From Lingula anatina (Eukaryota > Brachiopoda > Lingulata > Lingulida > Lingulidae): 64,000 nucleotides of DNA. Of the stretch, positions 44,067 to 55,900 are shown one piece after another. The stretch spans positions 348,827 to 412,826 of the forward strand of contig NW_019775158.1 in the NCBI RefSeq assembly GCF_001039355.2, read 5' to 3'. The translations under genes were made by a program, and so were the position numbers. Under the pieces are notes generated by a model, which did no database searches, was not told the DNA's origin, and worked only from the letters and a program-made list of their open reading frames with translations. The stretch's first letter is position 1. Each line of letters opens with the position of its first letter.

Positions 44067-46112
44067 GAAAAAAGTTCCACAAGATTTGTTTGACATATAA
44101 TAATTTGAGTTAGATGGTAATTTCTTATGCAGAATCTAATGGCTAATAATTCCTTAATGATGAATATTTGCAGCCTTTGATTATAAACACACTCAGCAGA
44201 TAACGAGAAAGGTATGCACTTCTCTCATGTTTCCCCCAGTGAGGGCTGAATTTTTTTGTTTTTTTCATGACTGTAACACACAAAAAAATATCTTCCCAAT
44301 ATGATGCATGTTAATATTTTAAATTTTACTATTGGGGTTATGTACAGCATCTTAGGTTTGTTCTAAGCAAATAATCCCTTTACAAAAAAATAAAAATAAA
44401 TAAATACATGATAAGCTGTCAATGCTATTTAGGTTCTGACATGCATCTCTACTTTTTTTAATAAACAGCTTTAGGGCAGGAAGAGAAAGGAGTTAGACCG
44501 CCCCCCCCCCCCCCCTTCCCTAAAAGAGGCTTTCTTTTCTATTCAGGAAAAAAGCATTTGCGAGAACTTACATTCAATTTATAATTTACAAGCAAGATAA
44601 GCCCCTCAAGTTCTACATCAATAAAGAAATTTAATATCTTTCAAATAATTTCTCTTCCTAAAGGTAATAAATATTTCACAATATTGACCGAGATAAGACT
44701 CTTATTGCAAGATCAATAAAGTCAGGTAATAAGTTATAGCTTTACTTAAGGAGAGGACATCAACTCGGTGCCATATGTTATTTCATAAATGAATTTACAG
44801 TTGGAAAAAATCAGCTGTGTGGAAAGAAATTGAACTCTGGTTCTCCCTGATAAGTGAAGGTCAGACTCAATAGGTGGCAATCCTTAGACGAGTCTTATAA
44901 AATCAACATTTATGTAATTATTTGCTTTTTTTTTTACTGAAAAGGTCCTGAAATAGCACGCATAAGGAATCTACTTACAAAGATCTAACAAATAGGGTGT
45001 GTGGGTGGAAATCAATCCTGAAAGGGTAAAATACTAGTACTTCATTCTTGAAAATAAAAATGTGTGAAAGAACACCAAATTTTCTAGCACAGCCATTAAC
45101 ATGTTCTTATCAGATAAAAACAAGGGATAATAAATACAAACACACTCAGGGGGTCAACTATTTGTCTGCCCTTGATTACTGTGTTGTAATAGTTTACATC
45201 CCATAATGTAAGATAATGCATCCAGGCAACCCCTTCCAAAAAACTTTGGAAACCTCATTCTATAAAAAAATGAAACATACCTTTAGGTGCAACTCTTGTG
45301 TCATGGAGAACACAGGGTTGAACCATCATACATATCATATATCTAACTATCATATGTGCTAGACAGCCAAATTCAAGATCAAAGATATGTATCATATGTC
45401 CTTTTCAAGACCCCCAAATCCACCTTCCCCTTGGTATCATTAGATATCCACTAGTTTTTGTCAAAGATAATCTACAACAGCCAAAATAAAGGAAATGATC
45501 ATTTCATAATTCTTTCCAATCCATTACTGATTTGGGAAAGACAACAAAGATAAAACGTAGGTCCTCTGACAAAATTTGTAATCCTTTTTTTTTGTAATTC
45601 TGTATTTGACTTACCTTAAACAGCACACAGCATAGAGATACAAAGCGAGGTTTTTATTACTGTTACAGATATCTTTAGCATCATTAAACAGAAAACGTGC
45701 TTTGAAGTATGAGAACTGCACAATGGGTAATGCTGTAACTGTACCTACCTATATAACAAGCAGGGACTAATACCAGTATATAATACTTCCTATTGACATG
45801 AACAAAGCAGATGCCAATTTTTGTTCAATTTAGCAACATTGATGCTGTGTATTACGGTTACCCCGTCTTTTTGATGGGGGAAAACGGTAAATTCCATAGA
45901 TACTTTATTATTATTTAGGTCATAATTTCTTAAAATTAGGCATTCCAATGAAGTTCTAACAACATAATTAAAAAGCAGGGTAAAAGCTACTCTACAGTTT
46001 TGTTCTACACAGTTAAAACACCACAAATACTATTAAGATATATAATTTTGTAACTATTTTAGGTATCTTAAAGTTTGATAAATTTTGCCCATTGATAAGA
46101 TCGAGTCATTTA

Positions 46113-46114
<2 letters not shown>

Positions 46115-46173
<59 letters not shown>
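46115..46173. repeat. (AT)n microsatellite
   Basis: About 29 AT repeats, some 40 bp before the transposon at 46212. A similar (AT)n array lies at about 62376-62425 after DNAJC11. Confidence 0.95.
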
Positions 46174-46176
<3 letters not shown>

Positions 46177-46211
46177 TTTCCTGTTCAAATGTACAAATAT
46201 TCACATCTCAG

Positions 46212-47508
46212 CAGACTTTACGAAAGGCCAAAAAATCTGTCAGACATTCGGTCTGCCAAGCTTGAAAATTCTGTCAGACCGAAACAAAATCTGTCAGACC
46301 GAAGTAAAAAATAGAAATATGAACCATTACACATGTTTTCATGTGTATTTTCTAACGTTTTAAATAATTGACATTAAATCAAATATTAAATTTTTGATAT
46401 ATATTTATTTGGAAAAAAGTAAAATCAGAAAGAAAAAAAAAATAGACAAAAAATTACTTGCATAACAAGTTTTTTTATTTAATGGAAAAGACATTGAGGA
46501 ATGACACAAGGACTAAAAACAATACAAGTATGAAGAATGTGTAGCTAGTAATATCAAATGTATGTCCATAAAAACGTCCGTTAATCAGATAACCATTTCA
46601 CACGTTGTTTTTGGCAATAACATATGCATTTTGAAACAGCACAGTAAGGCGGTCTCTTTCATCCAATTGAAGCTTTGACAGGGACTGTCCAGCCCGAGTC
46701 TAAGTCCCTTCTTCACTTTATTTCTTTTTTTATAAAAAGAAACTCAAACTGTGAGCTTTTCTCAAGTTCATGTGCACTTTCTCCAACTCGTGGTGAACGG
46801 TACATGCAAAAATGTACATGTGTTCCATAATTTAAGAACCCGTAATAAAGCTGTAACATTTATGTTGCTATTGATCAAAATGATAACTTTAGTACTCCTG
46901 ACACTTGGCTCACACTATTTTCCTCTCCTACAGATCATAAGTCCGCCAGGGCCTACCTTCTTTCCAATTTTAGTAAACTTCCGTTTCTCTTCCTCACTTC
47001 GTTTTCATTTTTGCCACGCTTTGCACCAACGAAGTGTTTAAAGTTCAACAAAGTCATTTTCTAAACAAAAGGCTTATCCATGAGTACAGTGTATGACTGA
47101 TAATGAAGAAACAGAGGATCAAGTCTGTAAAAACGCAAATAGAACGAGCACATGTGTTGCGGCCATTTTTAGGGGTATTACAAAAACGAAAACGAGACTG
47201 TACATTACATCATCCAGAAATCCCCCAACCTCAGCCAGTCACAAAATAGTATTTGTGAGTGAAACTGAGGTTAATAAATTATGTATAATTAGCTGGGAAC
47301 TCCCCGAGATTTTCACCCCGTCTCTCTTTTCGAATGAAGTAAAATATATCGTCCAGAAAAGAAACAACAACGTATTCCTTATATTTACACATTTCCAGTC
47401 AGTTTGAAAACTCGCCGGACATAAGGTCCGACGATACAGGATTTTTTATCGGACCAAGACGAAATTTGCCAGGCATGTCCGACGGTCCGACGCCTTTCGT
47501 AAAGTCTG
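46212..47508. mobile_element. 1.3-kb non-autonomous DNA transposon, CAGAC ends, 6-bp TSD
   Basis: It has 17-bp perfect inverted ends CAGACTTTACGAAAGGC (46212-46228) and GCCTTTCGTAAAGTCTG (47492-47508), flanked by TCTCAG at 46206-46211 and 47509-47514. Next to each end are repeated motifs: CTGTCAGACCGAA several times on the left, GTCCGACG or GGTCCGAC several times on the right. Such subterminal arrays usually bind transposase. The interior has only short frames (for example 47093-47407, 104 codons, no recognised domain). A shorter relative lies at 57790-58150. Confidence 0.8.
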
Positions 47509-49677
47509 TCTCAGGCAAATCAATAATGGATTCTTTTAGCACATTTATTTCCTGGTGTTAGTGGTTTGTTTATCTACTAGTAATTTATCATTATTTGTGT
47601 ATTTATTTAATAATTCATCTAAATCAATTGAAATCCAATTCATTCTTTCTTTATTACTCTGGGTTTTTATTATAAGTTAATTCATAGCTGGAGAAGACGC
47701 AGGTTTGTTTTAGCAGCAACCAAAACTATACAATGGAACAATATAAAATATATTTCCCTGCAATAACATCTTTTTCCCATATTTTTCTTTACCAATTTTC
47801 CATTTCCACCAATTAGTTTGTGGTAGCTAAGATAAGCTGTAGATGTTTGAATTCATTTGAATCTTTTTTTTTTCTTTAAAAAGAGGTACAATAATGAGGA
47901 GCAAATGCTATGGTGTAAAAAGGTGTTCTCTTAATATTTTGGCATGAAAATCTTACATGTTACCTGTGTAGAAAAAAAATTATCTAAAATAAAATGCACA
48001 AATTATGTTTATGTAAAAATTAATATTATTTTTAAGATTCAAGATCTTTGCTTATTGCCAAACCATCCTTTATATTATTCACAAAATAAACAAATAAAGT
48101 AAAGAAATATATTTCTGGCTCAGAAAAAAAAACTTGCTATTTTAATAAGAAAAAGTTCATAATCATATCATTTTAGCAATTACTAGTGCAATCGAAATTA
48201 TTTCAGGAAGAAACATTGCTAAATGAAATACTTTTTGATTCAGTGAGAAATGACTACATTTTAAAATGCTTTCCACAAGCAGTGAAGAAATCAACTTCTC
48301 CTTCACCCTGAATAAAATTTAGTTCATAAACATGGACAAGAAACCTGAAGTTGTTTTTCATTTTCTGCAAAAAATCACATGAAATCTATTCCATACTTTT
48401 TACCTGTAGTTTTTGCAAGGGGTAACAAAATCAAAATGCTATCCAAAGTGAACACATAAGTGAGTTAAAAACAACAAAAAGGTGTACATAAAAGATTCCA
48501 TACAAATACATGGAAACAATTACCATAACTGCAAAAGAGCTTTTTACCTAGATATTCAGTTACACCTTTTAACAAATGTGGAGGTAGAAGATATGATGCA
48601 ACTCTGGCACCTGTGACTTTTAACAAAAAGAGAAATGATATCCACAAGAGGTAATGGAATCAACATTACAATCCCTGGGAATAAATCACTTGCATACTAG
48701 TGCCTGATAAAAGACTGCACCACATAATATATGATAAAGTGAACAGTTTAAGAATAGAGGCTAGCAATGCAAAATATCTTTGTAAAGACAGTATAAAGTA
48801 TTTTGGCAAAAGAAAAATAATTACAGTAAAAAAATTTCTTTTAATTCTTTATAACTCTTAATTCTTATTTACTCTTTTACATCTCAAATTCAAAAACTCC
48901 AGATAAAGGTGTCTCCAAGACTTCTGAATCCCCTTTCTTCATTCAGCAATGAGACACACAATGAATGCAAAACCGTTTGATTAAGTTTTGCTAAAACATT
49001 TTTAATTCTAAGCTTCTAATTATATTTTTAGTTCTATGCTCCTAATTATTGAGTCATTCTATAGAAACAAAAACAGGTGAACAAATGCCCTAATGGAAAA
49101 AGAAAAAATTATGTACAGGTTTCTAAGTAGTGATTTTCTGTTGACAGTTTTGGACAGGGTATATCTTAGGGGAAAATCAGTGAAATTTCCCATGTCTTTT
49201 TTTTTTCATTGCTATATAAAAGACAGGCAAGAATTATATACTAATACTTGTAAACTAAATGGACATGTATGCAAATTGCTTGCATATTTATGACATGTTA
49301 AAAAATACAAGTCATGGAAAAGCACAGGCCAACAATTTCATTTCTTTTAAATGTGCAACTTGACATTTTGCAACTGTAATGGCTATCAAAATAGTTAATC
49401 TGAAGATTTAAGACAATGAAAATCCCATTATGCTATCACCTGTAACCATCAGGTATGTATGGCTATATGTACAGGGCAACTAAGGGTGAGATTTCACCTT
49501 TCAGCAATGCTTGTATAATAATTAATTTACTGTCGTGTTTCTACAGTAAGGTATAAATGAAAATTAATATGATATGTCGATAATCTTTTAAAATAAAATT
49601 AAATAAACTGTGCTCATTAAAAATACTTGTTGCTGATGGATAAAAAGGACTTTTGGTTCTTGTGGAAGTTGTTTCCT

Positions 49678-49966
49678 TTAGTGACCAAAGTCGCAATGAT
49701 GACATAGGTAGAAACAAGCCGTTCGCTGGGTATCGCTAGGTATGATTGACCTAACTTTCTTGAGCACTCGTCTCTCACACAAACTTTCCATTGATGGAAA
49801 TTCCCTCCTTACAATGCAACTGGCAGTTTTCACTACGCGGTTGAGGCGATTCTGCTGAGCTACCATAACAGACAGTGAAATAGAGTGTCAATATGCTGTC
49901 AATCGCCACAGGGTAATATTTTACTAGCTCTTCTTGACTGACACAAAAAGTGACATCAAATGCCAT
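49678..49966 (-). pseudogene. decayed LINE reverse transcriptase, C-terminal tail
   Basis: Two overlapping minus-strand frames together read as the tail typical of animal non-LTR retrotransposon ORF2 proteins: IDSILTLYFTVCYGSSAE, then a frame shift, then RLNRVVKTASCIVRREFPSM and ESLCERRVLKKVRSIIPSDT. In intact elements this region runs ...SVLTY...WYG...RLxRVVKTA...P...L...R...KAxxIxxDPSHP. The frame break and missing remainder mark it as a 5'-truncated fossil. Confidence 0.7.
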
Positions 49967-51007
49967 ATGCAGTTAAGTCTTTGCTAAGCCTTATATACAA
50001 GCTTGTCAATAATGGTGTGCCATATAAGATCATCAAATATATGTATGCCTATTTAAAATGAGTAACCACTTCATTCTTAGAATGATATATATTATGAATA
50101 CCATAATTTTAATGGAGATGTGGATGTTATGAACAATATCATAAGTACAACTCTGCTTGCTTCCCTTACAAACACTGCTTTTTTTCAATATATATCTCTT
50201 GCAATAGGGCCTATTTCATCAAACATTTTGCCTGAAGGGAACGGGGTCTCCCACCTTTATATTTAGTATCTGACAGACTTAATTATTCTTAACCCCCCCC
50301 CCAAAAAAAAAATAGTAATAATAAATAAAAGCATCCTTCAATCACTTAAAATGTAAGGAAAATACCTGTAATAAATGCACCTCACTTATTTCTCCACGTC
50401 CCATCAAAATGCCCCCCCCCCCCCAACTTCCCACCCCTCCCCTCCCCCGTTGTGTCATGGTCATGGCGTCAGACAATTTTTCCTAGTCCATAACCTAATC
50501 ATAGTGCTAGAGTCGTAGGAGTCAGAGCACTGATTTCGTGAGGGAGTGATGCCTTTTGTATACACTTTCAGTCCTTATCGATATCATTTATCATAAAACA
50601 AGCCATAAGGCCAAGCTAAAGGTTTCCGTAGTCAAGAGTTCAGACGTGCAGGCAGTGTAACCTGTTCCCACAGCTAAAAGTACAGCCAGATAAAAATAAA
50701 TGACTAATGTTATACATCAAAGTGTTGAATGGCTGTTACGGCGACAGGAAATGTAAAATACAAAACACTCACGCCCCCGGCACTATTACTGCGCATAATG
50801 ATAAAATACCTAGGACCAGTTTTTGGAACTCTTTTGCTTGTGTAGGCGAGGCGAACCGGCGTTTTTGGGCCTCAAAATTGACATTTCTGGCACAGCAAAG
50901 CGAAATCAAACGACGTGGACCATGCATGCTATGTACCTAGAAACATATATCCCAAAATCACAAAACTCGTCGCAGTTTAAGGTCGAATAAACACAGGAAA
51001 CACCTAC

Positions 51008-51107
51008 CTCATCTTCAGAGCATCGAAAAATTTTCTTTGCTTCCCAAAACACTGATTAGGCGTGCGCATCAACGGAAGTCTTCCCACAATGCACCGACAA
51101 GAAGAAA
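51008..51107. promoter_or_regulatory. divergent CAMTA / DNAJC11 promoter
   Basis: Only 100 bp separate a minus-strand donor (exon end AAGATGAG, then GTAGGT, at 51008/51007) from the DNAJC11 start codon at 51108. It contains ACGGAAGT (ETS-like, 51072-51079), TGCGCAT (NRF1-like half), CCCACAATGCA (51083-51093, Staf/ZNF143-like) and AAAATGGCGGC overlapping the start (YY1-like). These are typical of bidirectional housekeeping promoters. Assignment of the minus-strand exon to CAMTA is inference. Confidence 0.5.
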
Positions 51108-52891
51108 ATGGCGGCGTCCATAGACGATTTCGAATTTTTGGAATCGGAGGATTATTATGCATTTTTGAATGTTGACCGAGAGGTAAACTGCCCCAAACAC
51201 CATTTCTGTTTAGAGCACTATTTAATTTAATATAGATATTTATTTTGAATACTGCCAGCGTTCGCATAGCTCGTTTAAGTGCTATTGTAATAAGCACCCA
51301 GTATTTCGTTAGCGTAAACCCGTGAACCCCAGTCCAACGTGCTTTATGAAAACAAAGCTATGTTTACTGATGGCAAAAGGCTTGCTTGCGAACTTTTGGT
51401 CTAAATGAACCGAAGACTTTCTTTTTTGTATGTACACCTATTCTGTGCACTTTGTAAAGTGTAGCGTATGTATTTCGCATCTGTTTCTTTGATCATATGT
51501 TGACTATGTGTTCAGAAATGGGAAACGCTCACGTATGTCGGACTTTTGGGACGTTGTCATTTGTCGAACTTTGAATGGAAAGGAAAATTATGTGGGGGCT
51601 CTCTGAGGTGCTTATCTTTTCTGAGTGGTTTGAAACATTTAAGTTATAGATTCTTTAGTGTAAATTTTGAAAATATATGGTGGCATTTGATCAGATTTTT
51701 GGCAAAAAGGTGACTTCATATGAATCTTTAAAGTCAGGAGGTAATAGATTGGACTAATTTTGTTTACATTTTACCTTCTGTATATCATAATCAACATTAC
51801 AGTGATTTTTGGTTTCAACAGAACTCCAAGGTTTACATAAAACTCTAATATCCCACATTTGAATACAATTTTCTACTAAGTTCGCAGTATAAGCATCCTC
51901 TTTGGGATGTATGAACCAAACATTTTGTTTATTTGGTCATTTAAAAATCCACCACATGCCATTGTGTGATGTTCAACTTAAGTACAGTTCTCTTTAGAAT
52001 CTGTTCATAGTGCATAATATTGAAATCTGTTGACTAGATGGGCATTTGTATTTGTTAAGTTATACAGTGCACACAAGATTTAATATTTTAATAAGATGAT
52101 GAAAATAATAATTTAATAAATAAATGAGTGAGAGGGATATATATCACTGGGAACTTCAACTAACTTTTATCATCAAGGTATATCTTTACCAAAACTGTTA
52201 ATCAAATCTGTGATTTTACTTGTGTGACTTTGAAACCATTTTGAAAAGTTTCATAAAGGAATGCAGTATATGAATATTAAATTGCTATAATTTCATTGTT
52301 CAGTTTTAGTTTTAGAGTTTTGGATGGATTTTTACCTACTTTGGCAGTTTAACCAGGAACAGGCTGATGAAAGAATACAGCATATGACTTCTAAGTTCTT
52401 ATATGTAATAACACTGTTCCAGGTCACCTTTGAAGAAAAGCAGTATTAGTATATGAGTTTATGTGTATAATTTCAATGTTTCAGGCCACCCCAGAACAGA
52501 TCAGCAACAGTTTCCGTCGCCTGAGTAAACTGTTCCATCCTGACAAGCATGCAGACAAAGATGCTAAGGCCAGCGCCCTAGAACTCTTCAATAAACTACA
52601 GGAAATATATGAAGGTGTGTCAGCATACCAATGCTAGCACCGGCTCAGCATCAAGTGCCAGTGAAATTTAAGTCAATTTGTGGTATTTATTAATTTGTTC
52701 TGTTACTAGCCACAATATCAGACTTATGCCAGAAGAGGTCTGGTTTCTAAAAGTAATGATAGGCCAAAAATTGACCTTAACTTTAAGTCAGGTTCTTGGC
52801 ATTGCAGACAGACATATTATATGTCTCTTCACGTAACACACCCTCGAGCTGTTTAACATGATAGTACTAGTTCATAAGTATGAGTAAATAT

Positions 52892-52950
<59 letters not shown>

Positions 52951-55900
52951 TTTGCAGTGCTCAGTGACCCACACAAGAGAGCCGTCTATGATACACTGGG
53001 AGTGAAAGGGCTAGAGACATATGGCAAAGAGGTGGGGTATTTATTTTTGACTGGATCGATTACTCATCTGATCTTTGCTAGGGTACGAAGCATGGAACTT
53101 TGATTTGTAAAAAAAGGTTGCAGGGATGGGGGTTGTAAAGTACCGCATAATCCCTAATATGTCACACTGCTATGAACAAAAAAAGCTCATTTACATGATC
53201 ATGAATAGACGGCAAATGTAACTGTACAGTGAAGACAGTGCTGTGTTTAGTGAGATTGTGTTAGATGTACTCTGTAACAATGTAACATTTATCACTCCAG
53301 GTCGTGCTGCGTAGCCGGACTCCGCAGGAGATCCGTGAAGAGTACCAAAGACTGCTGCAGCTGGAGGAGGAGAGGCGCATGCAGAACAGTGTCAACCCAA
53401 AGGTAGGTCAAGGTCAATATTTGTGTCAATGTCAAGGTCAGGTTTCATGCAGAACAATGTGAACCCAAAGGTAGGTCAAAGTCGAGTTTTATACTTAGGT
53501 CATGGTCAGGATGCATAGTAAAGAGAGGGTCATTATTCATAAAAAGCAGTAAGAACCCATTGAAAGGTGAAGGTCAGAATTTATGCCAAGGTCAAGGTCA
53601 GAGTTCATTCAGTGCAGTGTTAGCCCTAAGGTCATTGACCTTATTTCATTTCATATCATATGCATTGCTTCTCAAATTTACATGTGGCAAATAGAATAAA
53701 AAATAAATGTTTTTTCATTTGCCTCATTAAAATGTGATATAAGAAAGAATGATGCTCACTTCTCAGACTGCTTGGACTATGTTTTTTTAGGGATCCCTGA
53801 GGATACATATAGATGCAACCAACATATTTGAAGGTTACAGTGTGGATCCTGACGAGACGTAAGTATGTTTTCTCCATTTCCTTATCTAACAAATATTCTC
53901 GTACTTGATGCACAAACACACAGTAAAACTACACAATCACAATTACCCATCTAAAATAATTGAATGTCATTATTGCTTAACTGAGTGTTATTTTAGATTT
54001 TGGGGAGTAGTGAGGTTTATATGGCTATATAGAATAAATGCTTAGTAAATAATAAGCTGAATGTTCCAGTTGCTTTCAAAAAAAATTTCATTTAAGCGAG
54101 AGACCATGTTCCACCACATTCTCCTTTTTTTATTTAATCTTCATTCTTCTTCATATAAAGTTATTGTTTCCAGATTACTGCCCAAAATTGATATCAAGTC
54201 TATGTCCATTATGCAGTCTGTCGAGGCACCCATCACACACAATAATACCGTAGAGCTGCAGGGTATGCTGGGAGTAGAAAATGGCTACGGAAATGGCTCC
54301 GTCAATGTTCTCTGGCGAAGACTTACAGGAATACATGGATGGTGGCAGGTAAGGGGATTGACGTAGCAGCAAGCCCAGGCGCAAAATATTCACCTGACCA
54401 TGTGACAGTGTGTTAGGGTTACTTTGTTACGTTTGGCACTGTGTCAGGGTGAATGTATGTTAGATGTGACAGTGTGTTAGATGTGACAGTGTGTTTGGTG
54501 TAACAGTGTGTTAGGTGTCATATTGTGTGTTGTACATTGTGCCATGTGGCAAACACAAAGAAGTTTTCTTATCAATGGGCCTCTTTGGAGCCCTGTACTT
54601 TTATGGAATAATAATAAAAATGAAACTGGAAACTCAAAAACGTTAGAAAGTTAAAAATCAGCCTATTGAATTTTATCAAAAAATGAGGATTGTTATTTTT
54701 GTTATTGTTATACATTTACACTAAATGTTATTTTGATAGTGTAAATATAATCTTTTATATGTTTCACTTATTTATGTTTTATCTGTTTATTTTTACTAAT
54801 GTGGTAAGGACCAAATAAACCTTACGAGATAAATCATTAAATACATTTTGTTGGGTAAGACAAGAAGATTATATTGGCTCTGTCAGGATTAGTACCTTTA
54901 TACCTTAATAATGTTTGTTGCCTCTGTTCTAGTGCCAGTTAGCTGTAGGAAGTCCTCAGCCCTCTGCTTTCTCCCTGACCCACTTCAGAACACTGACCAC
55001 ACGATGGTGAGTACAAAGCACAGGTTAGGGTAGCCTGAAATCCATTCCTGTTGACAATTCTGATAAATACTGGCTGTGTTGGCAAAGGTCTATATAAGTG
55101 CGTAATGAGGACCAGTTTTCACACTCGACGCGGTGCGGGAGCTCTCAAATTTTTAACCTACCTCTGATCTCTTCAACTCCCACACTCCAGTAAACCCATC
55201 CAGTATCCCCATCAATAGAGCTGTAAGTAAGGTTATATCCATCCGCTTGTTTACCAGTCAGATCATTGTGAAATTATACTCGCCCCTCTGAGGGGAGAGT
55301 GGCCCTAACACAGGCATCTTTAGGGACGGATCCAGAGATATTTTCTGACAGTCTTCCAAATTATCTTTGTTGATCTATCCTCCTTTTTGATCATCTTTTG
55401 AAAAAAATTAAATACCCGCTAATGTAAAGTTGAAAGTCTGACCGTCTTCTGGAAGACCCAGAAGACAGCCTCAATCAGCCCCTGATCTTGTATTTTAGTG
55501 GCGCACAAGACAGGGAATAAGGCTACAGGTTTCGCTGTAACCTCTAATTCCCAATTTGAAACATTCTAATTAAATAGAAAAAAAAAAAGGGACAAGGGAA
55601 AAATTAGATTCTCAATTTGATATTGTTTGATGAATCAATTTTTGGAAAACGCTCATTTTGAATTTATCATTTTCATCATTTTGATTGGTTTTCATTTCAG
55701 TCACATGACAGCATCAGGAATAGTTCGAGTTCTTCCAAGGGGGTTAGATTTCAGTACAAACTCGAGTAAGTCTGACTTTGTAGAGTTCACTTTAAGTTTT
55801 ATAGTGCTAGCATATGTCAGAGATACTATCACACCTTTTCAGGCCTGACAAACTCTTTGGAATAGGATTAGGATAATATTATAGTCTACTACTGTTAGAC

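Larger units (their letters stand above)
38018..51007 (-). other. CAMTA 5' untranslated exon end and presumed long first intron
   Basis: On the minus strand the CAMTA start exon extends back to an acceptor TTTTACAG at about 38075-38082. The leader contains a short upstream frame that stops just before the main start codon. The next plausible upstream exon is the one with its donor at 51007/51008. The interval between is AT-rich and holds transposons and microsatellites (listed separately) but no convincing coding exon. The link between the two ends is inferred. Confidence 0.45.

Noticed and set aside
47093-47407. 104-codon frame as a host gene
   Set aside because: It lies wholly inside the 46212-47508 transposon, has no recognised domain and no transcript context.
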